From positions 245,763 to 309,762 of the forward strand of contig JACKOX010000002.1 in the NCBI GenBank assembly GCA_024233975.1: a stretch of 64,000 bases of DNA, read 5' to 3'. Under the pieces are notes generated by a model, which was not told the origin of the DNA, ran no database searches, and was given only the letters and a program-made list of their open reading frames with translations. This document shows positions 10,293-16,581 of the stretch, piece by piece. Within the stretch, counting starts at the first letter, position 1. Each line of letters opens with the position of its first letter. Source of the stretch: Rhodanobacteraceae bacterium (GTDB taxonomy: Bacteria; Pseudomonadota; Gammaproteobacteria; Xanthomonadales; Xanthomonadaceae). Position numbers and translations under genes: made by a program.

Positions 10293-10328
10293 CGCCCTGC
10301 TCCCGGCAACGGGAGTGGGGCGTTCTTG
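10293..10328 (+). terminator. Intrinsic-terminator-like hairpin in the recD-regulator gap
   Basis: The stem is CGCCC (10293-10297) plus CTCCCG (10300-10305) paired with CGGGAG (10310-10315) and GGGCG (10318-10322), with a GCAA tetraloop. The tail TTCTTG is moderately T-rich. It lies about 145 bases after the hairpin at the recD stop and upstream of the next gene's own -10-like TATACT (10388-10393). The 90 bases before it can also fold (GGTGCCG near 10252 with CGGCAC near 10288), so it may end a small untranslated RNA. No known RNA family was recognised. Confidence 0.45.
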
Positions 10329-10419
10329 CTTGCCTGTCCGCCATACATCGCGGACCCGGTTGGTGGTCGCGAGGAAAACCCCATCGCTATACTCGCCCCA
10401 TGCCCCGGCGGCGAAGACC

Positions 10420-12681
10420 GTGCATCCAGACCTGACACGCTATCGCTTCGGCGATTTCGAGATCGATCCTTCCGCGCAGCAGCTGCTGCGCGACGGCGAG
10501 CCGGTTCCGGTGCAAGGGCTGGTGTTCGACCTGTTGCTGTTCCTGGTTCGGCATCCCGGCGAAGTACTGTCCAAGGAGCGCTTGCTGGCGGAGGTCTGGG
10601 ATAACCAGCACCTCACCGACGCGACCATCGCGCAGGCTGTGCGCAAGGCGCGTGCGGCCCTTGGCGACGATGGCCGTGCACAGGCATTCATCCGCACCGT
10701 GCATGGTCGCGGCGTGCGCTTCGAAGCGGCAGTGGACGTGATCGAAGTGAGCGCGTCCCCGGCAAGAACATCCGCACATCCCGTCCCGCCACCGGCAGGA
10801 CAGCACAAGATCTACTGGGCTGCGGCCATCGTGCTGATGGCGGCAATGGGCGTGGGTCTTGGCGCCTGGCGTTTGTCGGCTGCCCCGGAGTCATCGACAG
10901 CTGGCATGGCGGTCAGCGAGTCGCCCGCCGTTGCGCCAGTACGCGTGGCGGTGTTTCCGTTCGACAACGCCACCGGGGAGAGCGATTTCGACTGGTTCCA
11001 GACCGGACTGGCAACGGCCACCCGCGACCTCATCGGTCAGTCGGCAAATGTCGAGGTGCTGGGTCCGGCCGAACTCGACGAAGTCCCCGACGGTGAGCTT
11101 TCCCGTCGCGCCGGATTCGTTGGTGCCGCGCACGGCCTGCAGGCATCAGTGTCGCGGGTCGATGGTCAATTCGTGGTGGGCTGGGCGCTGGCGCAGCCGA
11201 CGATGGCATCGACGGAGGGTCGCTTCGAAGCCGCTGATGCGACGCTGATCGCCCGCGAGCTGGCGCGCGTGGTGTTGGAGGCGATTGATGGCCGTTTGCC
11301 GACGCGGGTGCCGCGCGAGCTGGACCTCGGCGATCCGCTGGCGGTCGAACTCTACAGCCGTGGCCTCGAAGCCAGCATGCACGATGATCGCCGTCAGGCA
11401 GTGGCGCTACTGGATGCGGCACAGGCACGGGCGCCGGATTCGATTCCGCTCAAGGTAGCCGCGGCGCGGGTCGCTTTCGATCCGGCGGATGTCGGTGCAT
11501 CGGTGCAGCGCTTTCGCGGGCTGCTGGACGCCCTGCCGGTATCGGCACGCGACGCCCGCGTCCGCCTGCAGTTCGAGGTGGGCAACCTGCTCTGGTATGC
11601 CGGTGAGGTCGACCAGGCGGTTTCGCTGCTGGCCGCTGCTCTGGTCGAGCCCGGCATCGACCCGCTGCTGCGTGCGCGCATCCTCAACAGCCTCGCTTTC
11701 GCCGAGCAGTCGCAGCTGCACTACGACGCCGCCTGGGAGCACGCGCGGGAGGCGGAAGTGCTGCTGCGTGAGCAGCAACGGCCGTATTTCCTGAGCATGG
11801 CGCTGACCAATCTTGGCTATCTCGCCGAGGACATGGGTCGGATTGCCGAAGCAGGGCGCTATCACGAGGAGGCCATGCAGATCCGCGAGCAGCACGGCTT
11901 TCCGTCACTGATTGCCGCATCGCGCTATGGCATTGCGCGCATCCTGCGCCGTAGCGGTCGTTTCGAAGAAGCGGCCGTCCAGCTCGAACGCGCTCTGGAA
12001 ACGGCCGTGGAGCTGGAACTGCTCCACGACGTTTTCGACAACTATGAGGAGCTGGCGGAGGTGCGCATGCGTCAGGCCAGCTTCGACCTCGCAGCGCAGA
12101 TGCTCGATAGCGCACGCGAGGTGGCGCACGGAAATGATGACGCATTGGGTCTGGCCTGGGAGCGCCAGGTGCGAGGTCGGCTGGTGCTTCGGCAAGGCAA
12201 GGCAGGCGTGAACAGCATCGCGGCACACGAAGCGGTGATCCGCGACTTCGAGGCCATGGGTGAACGCCAGGACGCGCTGCGAGCGCGACTGGAGCTGGCA
12301 CAGCTGCTCCTAGCAGTGGGCGATGTCGGCGCCGCTGGACGACCACTCGAGGTCGTGCTCAATTCCGGTGAGGGTTTCCGGAACAATCCGGTGCTCAAGC
12401 TTGAATATGACCTGATCGACGCACAGCGGCAGGCCCTGTCGGGGCAGGCCGAACCGGCGCTCGCCGGTATGCTTGGCGTGGTGCGGCGCGCGCGCGGCAT
12501 TGGCGTCCTGGACATCGAAGCCGAGGCGGCCATCGTGGCCGGCACGCTGGCGCTGGAGCTGGGTGACATGGCCACGGCCGGCCGCATGCTCGGCGTCGCG
12601 CGCGCCTGGTCGCCGGGCTATTACCGCACCGTGGCGCTGGCCGACGCGCTGCAGGCGGCCGAGGCCGTGGCGACGCACTAG
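10420..12681 (+). CDS. CadC-type membrane winged-helix regulator with TPR-rich periplasmic domain
   Basis: An OmpR-type winged-helix DNA-binding domain occupies about residues 3-100 (YRFGDFEIDPSAQQLLRDGE, LSKERLLAEVW, TIAQAVRKARAALGDD, HGRGVRFEA). A single transmembrane helix follows (around 130-150, IYWAAAIVLMAAMGVGLGAW). The remaining roughly 600 residues are helical TPR-like repeats predicted to be outside the cytoplasm. This is the ToxR/CadC layout, with DNA binding inside and sensing outside, but with no phosphorylation domain. GTG 10420 (VHPDLTRYRFG) is preferred because a TATACT element sits at 10388-10393 and the winged helix starts at once; the upstream frame is open but not protein-like. 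It converges on the exported-protein operon, their stop codons overlapping by four bases. Its targets are unknown. Confidence 0.8.
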   Translation: MHPDLTRYRFGDFEIDPSAQQLLRDGEPVPVQGLVFDLLLFLVRHPGEVLSKERLLAEVWDNQHLTDATIAQAVRKARAALGDDGRAQAFIRTVHGRGVRFEAAVDVIEVSASPARTSAHPVPPPAGQHKIYWAAAIVLMAAMGVGLGAWRLSAAPESSTAGMAVSESPAVAPVRVAVFPFDNATGESDFDWFQTGLATATRDLIGQSANVEVLGPAELDEVPDGELSRRAGFVGAAHGLQASVSRVDGQFVVGWALAQPTMASTEGRFEAADATLIARELARVVLEAIDGRLPTRVPRELDLGDPLAVELYSRGLEASMHDDRRQAVALLDAAQARAPDSIPLKVAAARVAFDPADVGASVQRFRGLLDALPVSARDARVRLQFEVGNLLWYAGEVDQAVSLLAAALVEPGIDPLLRARILNSLAFAEQSQLHYDAAWEHAREAEVLLREQQRPYFLSMALTNLGYLAEDMGRIAEAGRYHEEAMQIREQHGFPSLIAASRYGIARILRRSGRFEEAAVQLERALETAVELELLHDVFDNYEELAEVRMRQASFDLAAQMLDSAREVAHGNDDALGLAWERQVRGRLVLRQGKAGVNSIAAHEAVIRDFEAMGERQDALRARLELAQLLLAVGDVGAAGRPLEVVLNSGEGFRNNPVLKLEYDLIDAQRQALSGQAEPALAGMLGVVRRARGIGVLDIEAEAAIVAGTLALELGDMATAGRMLGVARAWSPGYYRTVALADALQAAEAVATH

Positions 12682-13310
12682 GGCGGCAATAGCGTCATCT
12701 CGATGTCGCTGGCTTCACCGTCCGGTGCATGCAGCAACAACAAGTGATCACCACCCACCGCGATCAGCTGCGCAGTGAAGCGGACAGTCGAACCGGGTTC
12801 GACATCGATACGCTTCCAGCCTTTCAGCAGCAGCTCGTCCGGTGAGGCTTCGCCGCGCACGGGCCTGTCGACGAACAGCGCAGCCATCTGCCAGAAATCA
12901 ATGTCCACCGGGCTGTAGATCGCCAGTCGTCCGCTGCGAACGGTTACCGTGCCGGCCACCTTCGCCTCGCGGCCGTACTGCATCACGTCGCGCGAGGACG
13001 CCAGCCGGTGGCGGAAGCGGCCGACCAGGTGCTCGATCGTCACCGTGCCGGTGATCCGTGGCGGCCCGGACAGGCTGCGCGCCACCGTCAGACTTCCGTC
13101 AACGCCTTCGACATAACCATCACCCGATGGTGGCTGATCGACGAACTGCAGGTTGCGCAGGTAGTTCGCCTTCAGCGTGCGCGCCTCGCGCTCCTGGCAG
13201 TCGCGCGGCGACAGCCGGCCGCAGTCCGCCGCCGCCGACGCAAGGTCGCAGAACAGGGCGAGTCTCAGTGCGAGTCCCGAGGCGACGGCGCGCACGCCCT
13301 GCATGCTCAT
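12678..13310 (-). CDS. Exported protein of unknown function, last gene of the secreted-protein operon
   Basis: A 210-residue product with a signal-peptide-like start (MSMQGVRAVASGLALRLALF, with a small-residue cleavage region LASAAADC near residue 27). The mature part is rich in beta-type segments (for example PRITGTVTIEHLVGRF and AKVAGTVTVRSGRLAIYSP) and has two early Cys in DCGRLSPRDCQ. No family recognised. ATG 13310 is chosen over an upstream in-frame ATG at 13325 because it makes the ATGA overlap with the previous stop. That overlap implies translational coupling and a role tied to the other secreted proteins. It ends across the stop codon of the convergent regulator gene. Confidence 0.75.
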   Translation of the reverse strand: MSMQGVRAVASGLALRLALFCDLASAAADCGRLSPRDCQEREARTLKANYLRNLQFVDQPPSGDGYVEGVDGSLTVARSLSGPPRITGTVTIEHLVGRFRHRLASSRDVMQYGREAKVAGTVTVRSGRLAIYSPVDIDFWQMAALFVDRPVRGEASPDELLLKGWKRIDVEPGSTVRFTAQLIAVGGDHLLLLHAPDGEASDIEMTLLPP

Positions 13311-14212
13311 GGCACCGCAACGCATCCGATGGTGGCTTCAAAGGCCTCGGGCACGCTGGGATTGTCGTTGACCATCCGACACTGGAGCGTGGCAGGCCCT
13401 GCATCACTCCCGAAATCGCTGATCCGCTCGCTCACCAGGCGCAGTGCGGACAGCGTCAACAGCGGATTGCACACCGCGATGACGGGGATGTCGTTGTTGT
13501 CCGCGCAGCTCACCGTGGCCACCACCTTGCCCGCGCTGACGGCGGCCTGACTGGTGTAGTACAGCACCTGCGTCTTGCGTGCGTAGAGTCCTCCGTCGAT
13601 GTCATCGGGCGTGATGGTGCCATCGCGAATGTCCGCCGACGTGACGACGTCGTCCTCGATCTGCGACGTGCCAATGGCATTGTCGGCGATCTTGAGGCGC
13701 GTCACGGCCTGATTGGACAGCTTGGCGGTGCCGACGGCGAAGTTGGCAAGGTCGTCGTGAAAGATGTTGCCGTCGGCGATCTTCTGGGTCGTCACGGCGT
13801 TGTCCTGCAGCGCAATGTTGTCCACGGCACCAGGCGCGACGAACAGGGTTTCGATGGCGAACGGTGCGGCGCCGATGCGTTGGCGCGGCGTCAGCGTGGT
13901 GTAGGCACCGGCGCCGGTTTCGCGCACGGCAATCTCCAGCCAGCGCGGCGCCGCGTTGAACGGGCCATCGCCGAAATCCAGCTGCACGGTGAAGATGCCG
14001 GCATCGACATCCACCGACGACAGCGACTGGTCGACGCCAACCTGACCGCCAGCGATTTCGTCATCGAACAGCCGGAACTGGAAGTCGTGCAGGCCGTCTG
14101 CCGGTTGTCCGGCATTGCCGAGCCGGCCCTGATAGGTGAACTGGGTTTCGGCATGGGCAATGCCGCAGGCCGTGATCAACACGATCAGAAGCAATCTCGG
14201 GATGACGTTCAT
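13307..14212 (-). CDS. Exported repeat protein with FTYQGRL-type domain (tail-fibre-like)
   Basis: 301 residues with a clear signal peptide (MNVIPRLLLIVLITACGIAHA, then ETQ). The mature start TQFTYQGRLGNAGQPADG and the following FDFGDGPF and PRQRIGAAPFAI are typical of a surface-protein domain common in Xanthomonadales and Planctomycetes. Residues about 125-205 hold short repeats of the form (A)-I-x-D-x-x-(I/V) (KIADGNIFHDDL, LKIADNAIGTSQIEDDVV, DIRDGTITPDDI). These resemble the stalk repeats of tail-fibre or adhesin proteins and may form an elongated beta-rich rod. A Cys-bearing globular tail follows. It overlaps both neighbours by ATGA. A structural or adhesive surface role is inferred; there is no enzymatic signature. 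Confidence 0.8.
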   Translation of the reverse strand: MNVIPRLLLIVLITACGIAHAETQFTYQGRLGNAGQPADGLHDFQFRLFDDEIAGGQVGVDQSLSSVDVDAGIFTVQLDFGDGPFNAAPRWLEIAVRETGAGAYTTLTPRQRIGAAPFAIETLFVAPGAVDNIALQDNAVTTQKIADGNIFHDDLANFAVGTAKLSNQAVTRLKIADNAIGTSQIEDDVVTSADIRDGTITPDDIDGGLYARKTQVLYYTSQAAVSAGKVVATVSCADNNDIPVIAVCNPLLTLSALRLVSERISDFGSDAGPATLQCRMVNDNPSVPEAFEATIGCVAVP

Positions 14213-14517
14213 GGCGTGTCCTCGAAGCCGTCGGAAAACAGGATGTCGCCCACAGCGGCGACGTCGGGCGACCAGTAGCCGCCGTCGAGCGTGAAGACGC
14301 CGCCTGTGGTGCGGCCCGCCGCCACCTGGTCCAGCGTGCCGTCGAGCTGCCAGCTACCGCCGCTGGCGCGTCCGCCGCCGGGCGCGATCACCTGGCGCTG
14401 CATCTGGAAAGCTGACGCGCCATTGGCCACATTGGTCGTGAGTGGCTCTTCGGCGAACGCCGCAGCACTGTGCAGTGCCGCCAGGACCAGGACCGGGAAG
14501 AGCAGGCGCTTTTTCAC
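14209..14517 (-). CDS. Small exported protein with C-terminal FSDGFE tail
   Basis: A 102-residue protein with a signal peptide (MKKRLLFPVLVLAALHSAAA, cleavage near AFA-EE). The mature 80 residues contain two related Gly-rich units (GGRASGGSWQLDGTLDQVAA and GRTTGGVFTLDGGYW), a repeat often found beside beta-helix proteins in this bacterial group. It ends VGDILFSDGFEDTP. The hydrophobic-F-x-D-GFE ending recurs in the two preceding genes' products and in variant form at 29871, which suggests a sorting or anchoring tag. Gap to the previous gene is 3 bases, and it overlaps the next by 4. Function unknown. Confidence 0.8.
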   Translation of the reverse strand: MKKRLLFPVLVLAALHSAAAFAEEPLTTNVANGASAFQMQRQVIAPGGGRASGGSWQLDGTLDQVAAGRTTGGVFTLDGGYWSPDVAAVGDILFSDGFEDTP

Positions 14518-14520
14518 GAT

Positions 14521-16557
14521 TCAATTCTCGAAGCCATTCCTGAAGATCGACACACCTTCGACGCCAAGCGAAACTTCGACCTGGCTGTCACCGGCCAGGG
14601 TGATTGTGCACCGCAGGCTGTCGCCGGACACGCTGTCGCAGCCGGTCCATCCGCTGACCACCGTCCCGGGCTGCGGCGTGGCCGTCAACACGATGACGTC
14701 GTCCACTGCAAAGCCGGCGCTGCAGGTACCGCCGCAGTTGATGCCCGATGGCGCGCTGGTGATGGTGGCATCGAGGCCAGCTTCGGCCAGCGACTTGCTG
14801 ACCTGCAGCGTGGCCGGTACGGCAGCTGCCTGAAAGTTGGCGGTGGCGCTGAAGTTCTGGTCCATGGCCAGCGTGCAGTCACCGGTACCCGACGCGGCGC
14901 AATCGCCCGACCAGCCGATGAACTCGTAGTCGTTGTAGGCGGAGGCAGTCAGCGTGATGATCGTGCCGTCCGGCAATTCATGGTCGCAGGGGCTGATGCT
15001 GGTGTAGCAGAGCACCTTGCCGTTGCCGTCGATGATCCGGCCATTGCCAGGAGCTGCAAGGTTCAGCATGCGGGCAATGGGATCGGTGCCTGGCTGGTAT
15101 TCCACGGCGCCGATGTCGCATTCCGCGTTGCCGCCGCTACTGTCGCCATCGACAGGACGTGCGTCGCCGCGCTGATCGATGCCGAGTGTCGCGCCGAGCA
15201 GCTGCGTGCAAGGGCCATCCTTGCCGCCGTCGATGGCGAGACCGCCGGGGCGCGGGAGGAAGGTTTCCAAAACCAACGCGCCGGTGTTGTCGCCGTAGTC
15301 GCCGAGGTCGAATACGCCGGGATCGGCCACGTTGCTGTGGTCAGTGCCGGTGCTTGTGCAGGTGGTTCCGGCATCGATGTTGTAGCCGGACGACTGGTAG
15401 GCGCCATCGTTGGACGTCTTGCAGGCCGGATCGCCGCTGCTTTCCGGACTCCAGACGATGCTGTGAGTCATCTGCACGTTGCCGCCGCTGCCGGCAAGGA
15501 TGACTGACTCGATGACGTTGTTGGTCACGCCGTTGTTGATGAAGGTGCTGTGGAACACGCCGGTGGTGCCGTTGCGGACGTAGAGCGCGTTACCGTTCGC
15601 GCTGGAGGTCCGGTTGCCGCTGAAGGTGCTGTTGGTGACGCTGGCAAGGAAGCCATTGATCGCCACGGCGCCGCCGGTGCCCGCGTAGTTGTCGGTGAAG
15701 GTGCTGTTGCTGATCGCCATGATGCCGCTGGCGCCACCAATCCAGTAGACCGCGCCGCCGATGTCGTTGCTGGCGCCAGCGATGTCCAGGTCGTTGTCAT
15801 GGAAACGGCTACGGTCGATGCTGACCGATCCCACGTTGGGCAGGTAGACCGCACCGCCGTTCTCCGTGCCGTGATTGCCGATAAATTCCGATCGGTCGAT
15901 TTCGACGCTAGCCGGCGCCGAGTAGGGGTGATAGCCATCAATGCCAATGGCGCCGCCGTAGCCCAGGACGCTGTTGTCCTCGAAGTCACTCTGGATGACC
16001 CGCAGCACCGTGGCATTGCCGGAAGGCAGCCGCATCCCGATGGCGCCACCGACGTCGCCGCTGCTGTTGTCGCGGAAGCGGCAGTTCTCCACGCGTACCG
16101 TGCCGGCTGTGTCCACCAGTAGGCCGGCGCCGGGCAGGGTTTCCTTGCCGTCGGCGATGGTCAGGTTGCTGATGGTGATGTCATGTGTGTCGTTGGGCAT
16201 GTTTACGTAGAACACGCTGCTGACGCCCAGGCCAGAAACCGTGGTTGCATCCTTGCCGCCGCCGAGGATGGTGACTTTCTCGGTGATCGGCAGGTGCTGG
16301 GTAACGCTGATCGTGCCGCTCAGCAGCACCCAGATGGCGTCGGTTCCGCCGCCGGTACCGGCCGGGCAGTCGTCGACAGCGGTGTTGGTGTTGGCTGCAA
16401 TCACCGCCTCGCGCAGCGAGCAGTTGCCGTTGTCGGTGACGGCATCTTCCAGCGTGTCGACGCTGATGATGGCGGCCGAAGCTGCGTTGGCGCCAAGGCC
16501 AAGCGTTGTGGCACAGAGGATGATGAGGACGTGTCGAAGAAAAGTCTTGCAGTTCAT
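14521..16557 (-). CDS. Exported CSLREA-type parallel beta-helix protein with InlB-like repeats and GFE tail
   Basis: 678 residues. A signal peptide (MNCKTFLRHVLIILCATTLG, cleavage near ANAASA) leads into the CSLREA domain (ISVDTLEDAVTDNGNCSLRE, near residues 30-49). A right-handed beta-helix follows with repeating DNSS.GDVGGAIGM, GGAVYLPNVG and GGAVAINGF rungs (around 100-400), typical of polymorphic outer-membrane-protein-like exoproteins. From about residue 495 there are two Cys-containing InlB-type repeats (FIGWSGDCAA...DCTLAMDQNFSATANF and a second with VVSGWTGC). It ends SIFRNGFEN. Such proteins are surface-exposed or secreted; binding targets are unknown. The 24-base gap after the preceding gene and 3-base gap before the next place it mid-operon. 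Confidence 0.88.
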   Translation of the reverse strand: MNCKTFLRHVLIILCATTLGLGANAASAAIISVDTLEDAVTDNGNCSLREAVIAANTNTAVDDCPAGTGGGTDAIWVLLSGTISVTQHLPITEKVTILGGGKDATTVSGLGVSSVFYVNMPNDTHDITISNLTIADGKETLPGAGLLVDTAGTVRVENCRFRDNSSGDVGGAIGMRLPSGNATVLRVIQSDFEDNSVLGYGGAIGIDGYHPYSAPASVEIDRSEFIGNHGTENGGAVYLPNVGSVSIDRSRFHDNDLDIAGASNDIGGAVYWIGGASGIMAISNSTFTDNYAGTGGAVAINGFLASVTNSTFSGNRTSSANGNALYVRNGTTGVFHSTFINNGVTNNVIESVILAGSGGNVQMTHSIVWSPESSGDPACKTSNDGAYQSSGYNIDAGTTCTSTGTDHSNVADPGVFDLGDYGDNTGALVLETFLPRPGGLAIDGGKDGPCTQLLGATLGIDQRGDARPVDGDSSGGNAECDIGAVEYQPGTDPIARMLNLAAPGNGRIIDGNGKVLCYTSISPCDHELPDGTIITLTASAYNDYEFIGWSGDCAASGTGDCTLAMDQNFSATANFQAAAVPATLQVSKSLAEAGLDATITSAPSGINCGGTCSAGFAVDDVIVLTATPQPGTVVSGWTGCDSVSGDSLRCTITLAGDSQVEVSLGVEGVSIFRNGFEN

Positions 16558-16581
16558 GTCGGATATCCTTGTATCTGACGC

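Noticed and set aside
10200..10328. A known small RNA (4.5S, 6S or RNase P RNA) in the recD gap
   Set aside because: The conserved cores of these RNAs could not be matched; only generic stems and a terminator-like hairpin remain, so it is listed as a finding instead.
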